In this document: positions 1-7,189 of the stretch, one piece after another | How the letters are laid out: every line of letters begins with the position of its first letter | Position numbering within the stretch: position 1 is the first letter of the stretch | Source of the DNA: JBKEDH01 sp047975295 | GTDB lineage: Bacteria; Bacteroidota; Bacteroidia; Flavobacteriales; Flavobacteriaceae | Direction of reading: 5' to 3' | NCBI GenBank assembly: GCA_047975295.1 | Contig: JBKEDH010000137.1 | Span: 1-23,736 of the forward strand | DNA length: 23,736 bases | Notes under the pieces: generated by a model | The model's database searches: none | The model's input: only the letters and a program-made list of their open reading frames with translations | What the model was told of the DNA's origin: nothing | Program-made: the position numbers and the translations under genes

Positions 1-800
1 CTACCGGCGAGGTACTTAACATCGGCAAGCCGTTGAACACGGAATATGACGATTTTGGATATACGATGCGGGACAATGTGGGGTTTATCTCGTCGAACCG
101 TTCGGGAGACGACGATATCTATCTGTTTCGTGAGGATCGGGCGTTACCCATTTCGTGCAATGTGCTATTGGAGGGTACCGTAACCAATGGCAAGACAGGC
201 GCCCCTATATCCGGTGCACTTATGGTACTGTTGACCGAAGGTATGGAAGCGCTTGGCACGGTACTTACGGGAGCTGACGGCAGCTATGCTTTTAGCGGTC
301 TTGATTGCGGTACGAAGTACTTTGTACGTGCAAGCGCAGATACTTTTGAGACTAAGGAGAAGGACATTGTTACGCCCGAGGCGGAGAGCAAGGTGCGTTT
401 GGACTTCGTACTGGATCCTTTGTTCAAGGACAAGGTGGACCTGGCCAAGCTCTACGATATCGAGAACATCTACTTTGCCTTCGACAAGTGGGACATTACG
501 CCCCGTGCGGAGGAGAAGCTCAACATATTACTAAAGGTACTCAACGACCACCCTACGATAAGCATAGCGATAGGTTCGCATACTGACAGCCGTGCCAACG
601 ACCGCTACAACGAGGTGCTTTCTGATAAGCGGGCCAAATCGACCATGGATTGGCTTATAGGCAAGGGCATAGATGCCAATCGTATGACGGCCAAGGGCTA
701 TGGGGAGTACCGATTGGTTAACCGTTGCAGTAACGGCGTTAAGTGTAGCAAGGAGGAACACCAAGCAAACAGACGTAGTGAGTTCGTTATACTGAATTAG
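1..800 (+). CDS. OmpA-family outer-membrane protein, C-terminal part (5' truncated by window edge)
   Basis: The reading frame is open from base 3, so the gene begins upstream; a TTG at base 33 is only an internal codon. The first visible stretch (GFISSNRSGDDDIYLF) looks like the last PD40/WD40-like blade. A carboxypeptidase-regulatory-like beta domain follows (GTVTNGKTGAPISGA through the DTFETKEKDI region). The C-terminus is an OmpA peptidoglycan-binding domain, with FDKWDITPRAEEKL, the SHTDSRANDRYNEVLSDKRA motif and RRSEFVI before the TAG. In Bacteroidota such proteins often anchor large surface proteins or type IX-associated adhesins together with PorP/SprF partners; no partner is visible here. 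Base composition is clearly richer in G+C than the genes that follow (31 of 60 in bases 61-120). The family call is secure; the specific role is unknown. Confidence 0.9.
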   Translation, partial: TGEVLNIGKPLNTEYDDFGYTMRDNVGFISSNRSGDDDIYLFREDRALPISCNVLLEGTVTNGKTGAPISGALMVLLTEGMEALGTVLTGADGSYAFSGLDCGTKYFVRASADTFETKEKDIVTPEAESKVRLDFVLDPLFKDKVDLAKLYDIENIYFAFDKWDITPRAEEKLNILLKVLNDHPTISIAIGSHTDSRANDRYNEVLSDKRAKSTMDWLIGKGIDANRMTAKGYGEYRLVNRCSNGVKCSKEEHQANRRSEFVILN

Positions 801-829
801 GTAGGATACACAGTAATAATATAAACAAT

Positions 830-878
830 AAACAAAACAACAAAGCCACTATATAACAGTAGCTTTGTTGTTTTGTTT
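830..878. terminator. Bidirectional hairpin terminator between ompA-like gene and ilvE
   Basis: A perfect 17-bp inverted repeat pairs 830-846 with 862-878 around a 15-nt loop. The outer part of each arm is A-rich on one side and T-rich on the other, so either strand ends in a U-rich run (TTGTTTTGTTT on plus). It lies between two convergent genes, and is best read as a shared terminator. Confidence 0.85.
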
Positions 879-892
879 AAATGGTATGGGGC

Positions 893-1957
893 TTAATCAA
901 CTTTGTAGCGCCACCCAAAAGGGTCTTCGGTTTTATTGGTTTGTATATCGGTAATGCGTTTCTTTAAAAAGTCAGCATAATTTTCCTTAATTTCGGGAAG
1001 TTCGAAGTCTTCACCATTAAATCCAAATCCTGATAAAGGTGAAATAACCGCAGCAGTACCGGCGCCGAACATTTCTTTTAGATTACCATTTTTTGCAGCT
1101 TCGACCACTTCGTTTACCGATAGTTTCCTAACTTCAACATTTATACCTTCAAATTTGGCTAACTCAATAATACTTTTTCGGGTAATACCATCCAAGATTC
1201 TATCACTAGTGGGTGCGGTAATTAAGGTGTCATTAATTCTAACAAAAATATTCATGGCTCCGGCTTCTTCGATATACTTGTGAGATGTGTCGTCGGTCCA
1301 GATTACTTGTTGATAGCCTTTTTCACCAGCTAATTTGGTAGGGTAAAATTGTCCGGCATAGTTTCCGCCAGCTTTTGCATAACCTACGCCGCCATTGGCC
1401 GAACGCGAATATTTTTGCTCAATAAGTACTTTTATTTTTCCAGAGAAGTAAGCTCCTGAAGGGGCAGTACAGATTAAAAATTTATATGCATTTGCTGGCG
1501 ATGCATGAAATCCCTTTCCCGATGCAAAGACAAATGGACGAATGTATAATGAACTGCCTTCGTTTTGAGGAATCCAATCGCTATCAACTTCTAAAAGCGT
1601 TTTTAATCCTTCCATAAAATAAGCTTCTGGAATTTCAGGAATGGCTAAACGCTTTGATGAAATATTCAAACGTTTAAAGTTGTCCAACGGACGAAATAAG
1701 TAAATATCGCCTTTAGTATCCTTGTAGGCCTTCATACCTTCAAAAACAGACTGGCCATAATGGAAAATTTTGGCAGATGGGTCTAATGTAATGGGCCGAT
1801 AGGGTGTTATTTCGGGTGTTTGCCACTTTCCGTCGCTATAATCGCAAACCAACATATGGTCAGAAAAAACACTTCCAAACGCCAAGTTGTTAAAATCAAC
1901 ATCTTTTAATTTACTGTTTTTGGTCTCTGTTATTTTTATTGATAGATTTTTGCTCAC
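893..1957 (-). CDS. ilvE: Branched-chain amino acid aminotransferase (PLP fold type IV)
   Basis: This enzyme reversibly transfers the amino group between leucine, isoleucine or valine and 2-oxoglutarate in the cytosol. The 354-residue length and sequence fit the larger BCAT subgroup. Visible motifs are the early HYGQSVFEGMKAY block, the PLP-lysine region YAKAGGNYAG with the lysine at residue 195, EAGAMNIFVRIN, and GAGTAAVISPLSGFGF near the end. The start is a GTG at 1955-1957; no in-frame ATG precedes the conserved N-terminus. It is a single-gene unit, convergent with the ompA-like gene and divergent from the DUF4920 gene, with its own promoter candidate in the 114-nt divergent gap. Nothing is odd about its length or motifs. 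Confidence 0.95.
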   Translation of the reverse strand: MSKNLSIKITETKNSKLKDVDFNNLAFGSVFSDHMLVCDYSDGKWQTPEITPYRPITLDPSAKIFHYGQSVFEGMKAYKDTKGDIYLFRPLDNFKRLNISSKRLAIPEIPEAYFMEGLKTLLEVDSDWIPQNEGSSLYIRPFVFASGKGFHASPANAYKFLICTAPSGAYFSGKIKVLIEQKYSRSANGGVGYAKAGGNYAGQFYPTKLAGEKGYQQVIWTDDTSHKYIEEAGAMNIFVRINDTLITAPTSDRILDGITRKSIIELAKFEGINVEVRKLSVNEVVEAAKNGNLKEMFGAGTAAVISPLSGFGFNGEDFELPEIKENYADFLKKRITDIQTNKTEDPFGWRYKVD

Positions 1958-1987
1958 TTGATTTCTGTTTTAACTAAGTTATAACTA

Positions 1988-2020
1988 CAAAATTATAAAA
2001 TATAATAGTTTTAAAACAAC
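1988..2020 (-). promoter_or_regulatory. Candidate Bacteroidota-type promoter for ilvE
   Basis: Read on the minus strand, the -7 element is TAATTTTG (plus 1988-1995), a full match to TAnnTTTG. A GTTG at 2017-2020 lies 21 nt upstream and may act as the -33 element. Initiation would fall about 25 nt before the GTG start of ilvE. Confidence 0.5.
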
Positions 2021-2044
2021 TTATTATGGTTTAAAAAAAACAAG

Positions 2045-2052
2045 TACTTTTG
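2045..2052 (+). promoter_or_regulatory. Candidate -7 box (TACTTTTG) for the DUF4920/cytochrome/mnmD unit
   Basis: TACTTTTG is a full match to the Bacteroidota consensus TAnnTTTG and ends 19 nt before the ATG at 2072. No convincing TTG -33 element is visible, so the promoter is suggested by the -7 box alone. Confidence 0.5.
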
Positions 2053-2071
2053 TAATTAAAACGATGTATTC

Positions 2072-2533
2072 ATGAAAAAATTAGTTTATATACTTTTTAT
2101 ATCGGTTTTATTGGCGGCTTGTAAGGACACTACTTATGTTTTGTTTGGTGAAAAAATGACTCCAGATGATGCTAAATCGGTTAAAAGTCTGCTAAGTGAA
2201 TATAAAGTATTACCAAAAGGAGATACTTTAAATACCAAAATAACCGGTAAAATAGATGCAGTATGCCAAAAGAAAGGTTGCTGGATGAAGCTTAATATGG
2301 ACGATAGTAGTCAGGTTTTTGTGAAATTTAAAGATTACGGATTTTTTATGCCGATGAATAGTGCCGGAAAAGAAGTAGTGGTAAACGGAAAGGCCTATGT
2401 TTCTGAAATATCGGTATCACAATTGCGTCATTATGCCGAAGATGCCGGTAAGAGCAAGGAAGAAATTGATGCTATTACCGAACCCAAAATAACTTATACA
2501 TTCTTGGCCGATGGGGTACTGCTTAGAGAATAA
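2072..2533 (+). CDS. DUF4920-family lipoprotein
   Basis: This 153-residue protein begins with a lipoprotein signal, MKKLVYILFISVLLAAC, with a lipobox cysteine at residue 17, so it should be anchored in the cell envelope facing the periplasm. The rest resembles the DUF4920 family: GKIDAVCQKKGCWMKL with a conserved Cys pair, then VFVKFKDYGFFMPMNSAGKEV and ending FLADGVLLRE. The CQKKGCW segment could be redox-active or bind a metal or haem-handling partner, but no function is established from sequence. The 3' end overlaps the next gene by 23 nt, which implies translational coupling with a small c-type cytochrome and supports an envelope redox role by context only. Confidence 0.88.
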   Translation: MKKLVYILFISVLLAACKDTTYVLFGEKMTPDDAKSVKSLLSEYKVLPKGDTLNTKITGKIDAVCQKKGCWMKLNMDDSSQVFVKFKDYGFFMPMNSAGKEVVVNGKAYVSEISVSQLRHYAEDAGKSKEEIDAITEPKITYTFLADGVLLRE

Positions 2534-2972
2534 TAGGCGTTTTTTAAGCGTTGTTCTGTATTGTTTTTTAATGTTTTCCTGTAATAACAACAAGGATGCA
2601 ACGATAAAAACAAAAATCGATACCGAGAAGTACAACATGTATCTGCATTCCGAAATGGCTTTACTTATGGAGCAAATGTATGCCCATAATATGAAGTTGA
2701 AACAGGAAATATCCGAAGGAAAGGTACCGGTGGAATTTCCAGTAGATTTTTTAAAGATACATTCGGCACAATTAACAACACCCACCGATAGAAATGATAC
2801 CTTCGAATCTTTTTCGGAACTTTTTATTGAAGCCGAAATGGCCATTTACGACCCTAGAGCAACAGGAAACATAAAAGACCGTTACAATAAAGCTATTAAC
2901 ATGTGTCTGTCTTGCCACGAACAAGTATGTGCGGGACCAATACCGAGAATAAAGAAACTACTTATAAAATAG
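2511..2972 (+). CDS. Mono-haem cytochrome c'-like lipoprotein
   Basis: The ATG at 2511 lies inside the end of the DUF4920 gene in another frame. The N-terminus (RR at residues 9-10, hydrophobic stretch, then LMFSC) gives a lipobox cysteine near residue 24. The middle is mostly predicted helix with Met- and Glu-rich segments (EMALLMEQMYAHNMKL). The only haem motif, CLSCH, sits near the C-terminus (around residue 134). A C-terminal CxxCH after a helical bundle is the arrangement of cytochrome c' and related helical-bundle cytochromes. A second cysteine (HEQVC) follows closely. Function is unknown; it is probably an envelope-anchored electron carrier or gas-binding haem protein paired with the DUF4920 lipoprotein. 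Confidence 0.82.
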   Translation: MGYCLENNRRFLSVVLYCFLMFSCNNNKDATIKTKIDTEKYNMYLHSEMALLMEQMYAHNMKLKQEISEGKVPVEFPVDFLKIHSAQLTTPTDRNDTFESFSELFIEAEMAIYDPRATGNIKDRYNKAINMCLSCHEQVCAGPIPRIKKLLIK

Positions 2973-2979
2973 TTTTCTG

Positions 2980-3660
2980 TTGAAAAGAAATATTATTACT
3001 ACGGGAGATGGTTCTAAAACCATACAAATAGAAGATTGGAACGAGCAATACCATTCCAAACACGGTGCCATACAAGAAGCTTATCACGTATTTATTAAAA
3101 ATGGTCTGCATTTTTGTTCTAAAATGCTGAATACCGAAAACAATACTACTATTGCTCTATTGGAGATAGGTTTTGGTACAGGTTTAAATGCTTTTATTAC
3201 ATGGCTTGAAACTGAAAGATTAAACAGTAATATTGATTATGTTGGAGTTGAGGCCTATCCCATTTTAACAGAAGAGGTTACACAACTTAATTATCCCGAA
3301 CAGTTACAGGAAAACCAGATAAAATTCGATATTTTGCACAGTATTTCTTGGGAAGAAAAACATAGGTTAGACAAAGGTTTTTCCATAACCAAACAAAACT
3401 GTTTTTTTAGCGAGATAGCCGAAACCAATAAGTATAATCTTATTTATTTCGATGCTTTTGGAGCACGGGTACAGCCCGAACTTTGGACGGAAACAATCTT
3501 TGAAAAAATGTACAATGCTTTGCAGGATAAGGGTGTTTTGGTAACTTATTCGGCAAAGGGCAGTGTGCGCAGAGCCATGCAATCAGTTGGTTTTTTTGTT
3601 GAAAAACTTCCCGGGCCACCAGGAAAACGGGAAATGTTACGGGCGGTAAAAATGACATAA
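2980..3660 (+). CDS. mnmD: tRNA 5-methylaminomethyl-2-thiouridine(34) methyltransferase MnmD
   Basis: This SAM-dependent enzyme carries out the last methylation that makes mnm5s2U at the wobble position of tRNAs. The 226-residue protein corresponds to the methyltransferase half of E. coli MnmC without the FAD oxidase half, the usual stand-alone form in many Bacteroidota. The SAM-binding glycine loop is GFGTGLNA (residues 64-71), the acidic strand end is YVGVEAYP, and a YFDAFGARVQPELW block carries the DAF motif at 158-160. The C-terminus PGPPGKREMLRA is typical. The start is TTG at 2980, seven nt after the stop of the cytochrome gene, so it is probably co-transcribed. It ends 7 nt from the convergent galT stop. 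Confidence 0.93.
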   Translation: MKRNIITTGDGSKTIQIEDWNEQYHSKHGAIQEAYHVFIKNGLHFCSKMLNTENNTTIALLEIGFGTGLNAFITWLETERLNSNIDYVGVEAYPILTEEVTQLNYPEQLQENQIKFDILHSISWEEKHRLDKGFSITKQNCFFSEIAETNKYNLIYFDAFGARVQPELWTETIFEKMYNALQDKGVLVTYSAKGSVRRAMQSVGFFVEKLPGPPGKREMLRAVKMT

Positions 3661-3667
3661 AATATTG

Positions 3668-4690
3668 CTATTCCAATAAATTCTTGAGCATATTTGTAGC
3701 TATCTCGGCCGTTATATCCCGTTGTGGAGACCCAAACATTTCGTAACCTACCATAAATTTTTTAACCGTTGCACTACGTAATAATGGTGGGTAAAAGCTC
3801 ATGTGCCAATGCCAATGGCTATTATCTTTTCTGTTTGTCGGTGCTTGATGAATACCACTGGAATAGGGAAAAGAAGTATTGAAAAGCTTGTCGTAAGCCT
3901 TTGTTATAACCGAAATGGCTTCGGCAAATAAAAAGGCGTCGTTGTTTTCGAGTTCCGTAATATTGGTTTGGTGTTTTTTGGGCACGATCATTGTCTCGAA
4001 AGGCCAGATTGCCCAAAAAGGAACGAGAACTATAAAAGCATCATTTTCAAAAATAATACGTTCTCTTTTATTTAATTCCTGTTTTAAGTAATCTCCCAAT
4101 AAACTACTGTGATTTTTGTTGAAATATAGAAGTTGTTGCGTGTCTTTTTTGCTTACTTCATTGGGTAAAGTCGATTGGCTCCAAATTTGTCCATGCGGAT
4201 GCGGATTGCTGCATCCCATAACGGCACCTTTATTTTCAAAAATTTGAACGTAGTTAATTAAATCGTTACTACCCAACTTCTGGTATTCGTGTTGCCATGC
4301 CTTTACTACTTTTTCGATATCGTTGGGAGCCATATCCGCCAAACTTTTAGAGTGGTCGGGACTAAAACATACTACCTTACAAATTCCTTTTTCACTTTGG
4401 GCAATTAATAGGCCATCTTCTATATTAAAAGTTTCCGAATCGGTCTGTAATGCAGCAAAATCGTTGGTAAAAATATAAACACTATCGTAATCTGGGTTTT
4501 TTTCGCCATTTATTCGGGTATTTCCGGCACACAAATAACATTTAGGATCGTGTGTTGGGCGTTTTTCGTTGTTTACCGTTTCGTTTTGACCTTGCCAAGG
4601 GCGTTTGGCTCGATGTGGTGATACCAAAACCCATTCGCCGGTTAAAATATTGTAACGTTTATGCGAGTAGTCTTGTAAATTTGAATCCAT
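3668..4690 (-). CDS. galT: Galactose-1-phosphate uridylyltransferase
   Basis: GalT exchanges the UMP group between UDP-glucose and galactose-1-phosphate in the Leloir pathway. The protein is 340 residues, normal for the family. The zinc-site pair CYLC is at residues 51-54, and the catalytic signature NPHPHGQIWSQ places the HPH histidines at 164 and 166. NSHWHWHMSFYPPLLR near the C-terminus supplies the late His cluster. The ATG start leads directly into the conserved YNILTGEWVLVSPHRAKRPW. It is the last gene of galM-galK-galT; a 93-nt gap from galK has no visible hairpin. There is no room for a separate terminator before mnmD, so transcripts probably run into the convergent gene. Confidence 0.96.
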   Translation of the reverse strand: MDSNLQDYSHKRYNILTGEWVLVSPHRAKRPWQGQNETVNNEKRPTHDPKCYLCAGNTRINGEKNPDYDSVYIFTNDFAALQTDSETFNIEDGLLIAQSEKGICKVVCFSPDHSKSLADMAPNDIEKVVKAWQHEYQKLGSNDLINYVQIFENKGAVMGCSNPHPHGQIWSQSTLPNEVSKKDTQQLLYFNKNHSSLLGDYLKQELNKRERIIFENDAFIVLVPFWAIWPFETMIVPKKHQTNITELENNDAFLFAEAISVITKAYDKLFNTSFPYSSGIHQAPTNRKDNSHWHWHMSFYPPLLRSATVKKFMVGYEMFGSPQRDITAEIATNMLKNLLE

Positions 4691-4783
4691 AATTGGTTTG
4701 TTGGTTTATAAGGTTGTTAGCCTGAGAGAACGAAAGGTTAAAAATTTTGTTCTTGGCTCTTGATTCTTTTCACTTTTAATTTT

Positions 4784-5932
4784 TCATTTAACCGTTCCTG
4801 TTCCGTTGGATAGTGCTACCGAATATATAGAACATGCTTTATCGAATTGGTTTTTGTATGCTTCTGCTATATACTTTTTAAAGGTTTCGACCTCGGTTTT
4901 TGCTATTAAATTAATGGTGCAGCCACCAAAGCCGCCACCCATCATTCTGGCACCGAGAATATTGGGATTATCTTTGGTTTTATCTACAAGAAAATCAAGC
5001 TCGTGGCAACTTACTTTATATTGATGTTGTAATCCGTAATGCGAACCGTAAATTAATTCGCCCAAAGTTTTTAAGTCTTTATTGGTCATAGCTTGCGATG
5101 CTTTTTGCACACGTTCGTTTTCTTGAATTACAAACAGGCCTTTTTGGTAATCTTCGTTGGATAGTTTGGTTTTTATGGTAAGTAAATCGGTTTCGGTGGC
5201 ATCTCTTAAAGCTTTTATGTTAAGCATTTTGGAAATATTTTCGCAAACCGCACGGCGATCGTTATAGGCGCTGTCGGACAGGCTGTGTTTTACATTGGTG
5301 TTGATAAGCATGAGTTCGTAACCTTCAAAATCAATTTTAAAAGCTTGTGCCTCGATACTTCTGCAATCCAATAGTAGTGCATGGTTCTCAACACCAAACA
5401 TACTGGCGTATTGGTCCATAATACCACAATTAACACCAACATAATTATGTTCGGCCTTTTGCGATATAAAAATCATTTCTGTTTTGGTCAATTCTAATCC
5501 AAACAATTCATTTAACCCAAAGGCAACACTGTTTTCCAATGCAGCCGAAGACGACATGCCCGATCCTGCCGGAATATCACCGCTAAAAACCATATTGAAA
5601 TCGGGAATTTTTTTTCCTTTTTTCTGTATTTCTGCAATAACTCCAAGAATATAATTGCCCCAACTTTCTTTAGGTAGCGGTTTTATGTTATTGGTAGAAA
5701 ATTCGATATCTTCATCCAAGTCTAAAGCATAAACTTTAGAAACACCGGTATTGCTTTTATCAAAGGCAGCATAAATACCTTTATCTACGGCAGCAGGAAA
5801 TACAAAACCATCGTTATAGTCGGTATGTTCGCCAATAATGTTTATTCTTCCGGGAGAAAAAATACGCAAGGGTGCCGATGGAAATATTTTATTGTATTTT
5901 TCGGTTACTCGGTTTAATAATACCGTATTCAT
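4784..5932 (-). CDS. galK: Galactokinase
   Basis: GalK phosphorylates alpha-D-galactose with ATP in the cytosol. This 382-residue GHMP kinase carries the galactokinase signature GRINIIGEHTDYNDG at about residues 28-42, the ATP-binding loop GSGMSSSAA at 123-131, the catalytic Asp in CGIMDQYA (Asp173), and the third motif MGGGFGGC at 331-338. All key residues are present. It starts with ATG 10 nt after the epimerase stop, so the two are surely co-transcribed. The family assignment is unambiguous; the N-terminal signature argues against arabinokinase or mevalonate kinase. Confidence 0.97.
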   Translation of the reverse strand: MNTVLLNRVTEKYNKIFPSAPLRIFSPGRINIIGEHTDYNDGFVFPAAVDKGIYAAFDKSNTGVSKVYALDLDEDIEFSTNNIKPLPKESWGNYILGVIAEIQKKGKKIPDFNMVFSGDIPAGSGMSSSAALENSVAFGLNELFGLELTKTEMIFISQKAEHNYVGVNCGIMDQYASMFGVENHALLLDCRSIEAQAFKIDFEGYELMLINTNVKHSLSDSAYNDRRAVCENISKMLNIKALRDATETDLLTIKTKLSNEDYQKGLFVIQENERVQKASQAMTNKDLKTLGELIYGSHYGLQHQYKVSCHELDFLVDKTKDNPNILGARMMGGGFGGCTINLIAKTEVETFKKYIAEAYKNQFDKACSIYSVALSNGTGTVK

Positions 5933-5942
5933 ATGTATTTGT

Positions 5943-6833
5943 TTAGATTAATCTTAAATTCCAGTTAATTTGATGTGATTTGTTGGGATTAAGGATTTGC
6001 AGTCCCATTTTGTTGTTAAAACTGTCCGAAACACCCGTTGTAGGCTCAATGGCTATGGTGTTTTCTTTTGGGGGCGTATAGATTTGTAAAAAACTTTCTT
6101 CGGAAGATATTCCTATTAGTAATTTATAATCTGGTGTGTTAAATTGCACCTTGTTGTTTTTTAAAATAAAACAATCGTCCAATTGTTTGTCTTTTATTTC
6201 GAAATTTGAAGTATTGGTAACTTTGGTAGTATCTATCGTAATGCACCTATCGTTAAAAACAAGCTGTTCGTTACTAATAAAATTTAATGTACTTTTATAT
6301 AGATTACTGCTTGAAAAATAGGGGTGCCAACCCAAAGTAAACGGAAAAGGTTTGTTGTAGGTATTGGTAACTGTTACGTTTAAGTTTAAATCGTTTTCCT
6401 TTAAAACATACTCCAGTTCAATACTATAAGTAAAAGGGAAGCCCTTTGAAAGTTGTTGCTCGGAGTACCGTAGTTTTACCGTAGCCGAAAACTCGGTTAT
6501 GTTTTCTTTCTCTACGACAAATGTTTTGTTGTACACCAATCCGTGTAGTGCGTTGTTATTATCGGGTTCGTTTATTTCGAACGAATAGGTGTTACCGTTA
6601 AAAGTATAAGTACCATTTTTAATTCTATTGGCAAAAGGAAATAATATCGACGATGCGTAAGTACTACTGTAGGGTAGTGGTTCTAAAGGCTTGATGATTT
6701 GTTTGCCCTTAATTTTTAACTCTTGTAAACTTGCACCCAAATTTAATGCGATAACAGCATTATTTGACTGGTTCGAATTGGAAAGTTCTATAACATTTCC
6801 CCAACTATTTTTCCTGTGTTTTATATTATACAC
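5943..6833 (-). CDS. galM: Aldose 1-epimerase (galactose mutarotase family)
   Basis: This enzyme interconverts alpha and beta anomers of aldoses, feeding alpha-galactose to GalK. The 296-residue protein has FANRIKNG at about 67-74, the first catalytic histidine in ALHGL (His97), the second in GWHPYFS (His170), and the catalytic Glu in IAIEPTTGVSD (Glu263). It is the first gene of the operon, and its ATG at 6833 lies about 25 nt from a strong promoter candidate. It is a short GalM-like form without a signal peptide, so cytosolic action is expected. Specificity could be broader than galactose, but position with galK and galT supports galactose. Confidence 0.92.
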   Translation of the reverse strand: MYNIKHRKNSWGNVIELSNSNQSNNAVIALNLGASLQELKIKGKQIIKPLEPLPYSSTYASSILFPFANRIKNGTYTFNGNTYSFEINEPDNNNALHGLVYNKTFVVEKENITEFSATVKLRYSEQQLSKGFPFTYSIELEYVLKENDLNLNVTVTNTYNKPFPFTLGWHPYFSSSNLYKSTLNFISNEQLVFNDRCITIDTTKVTNTSNFEIKDKQLDDCFILKNNKVQFNTPDYKLLIGISSEESFLQIYTPPKENTIAIEPTTGVSDSFNNKMGLQILNPNKSHQINWNLRLI

Positions 6834-6857
6834 GATATTTTGTTTAAGCTTGTACTA

Positions 6858-6888
6858 CAAATATACTAAGAGTTAGGGTAATTTCAAC
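6858..6888 (-). promoter_or_regulatory. Promoter of the galM-galK-galT operon
   Basis: On the minus strand the -7 element is TATATTTG (plus 6858-6865), a perfect TAnnTTTG, and a GTTG -33 element is at plus 6885-6888. The 19-nt spacer is ideal for Bacteroidota. Transcription would start close to the galM ATG at 6833, giving a short leader. Confidence 0.75.
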
Positions 6889-6922
6889 TATAATAAACGT
6901 AAAAAATACATTTATTGTAGTT
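6886..6922. promoter_or_regulatory. Dyad overlapping the gal promoter -33 element (operator candidate)
   Basis: AACTATAATAAA (6886-6897) is matched by its reverse complement TTTATTGTAGTT (6911-6922) with one mismatch that is a G-U pair in RNA, separated by 13 nt. The left arm overlaps the -33 box of the galM promoter, so a repressor bound here would block the promoter. No regulator gene is adjacent. Confidence 0.45.
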
Positions 6923-7123
6923 AGGTGTTTTTTTAGAAAATGCCAAAAATGGTATTAATCACGATTTTATTTTTAAAAGAATTAAATGATTGATTTTAAG
7001 GTTATTAATTATGTGTTGTTAGGAATGGTAGTGAGGTAACAGTATATGGAATTTTTTCTTCGTTAGAATAACAGTACATTAAAAATCAAGTCTTTATTAT
7101 TATTTTTAGCTTGAGTTAATAAT

Positions 7124-7171
7124 GAAGTGGTTTAAACTTTTTCTATTTGCTGAAAAAGTTTAAACCACTTC
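7124..7171 (-). terminator. Terminator after the rhamnose operon (NCS1 permease end)
   Basis: A perfect 20-bp inverted repeat pairs 7124-7143 with 7152-7171 around an 8-nt loop. It begins about 18 nt beyond the stop codon of the permease gene. The following minus-strand bases are AT-rich (ATTATTAACT) without a strict T run. The rest of the gap between galM and the permease (about 6923-7123) holds AT-rich sequence in which I see nothing else. Confidence 0.75.
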
Positions 7172-7189
7172 AATCTAATTATGTTTTAA

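Noticed and set aside
2417..2845. 142-codon minus-strand open frame opposite the lipoprotein genes
   Set aside because: The plus strand has signal peptides, a lipobox and a CxxCH motif in the same region; the reverse frame has no recognisable features.
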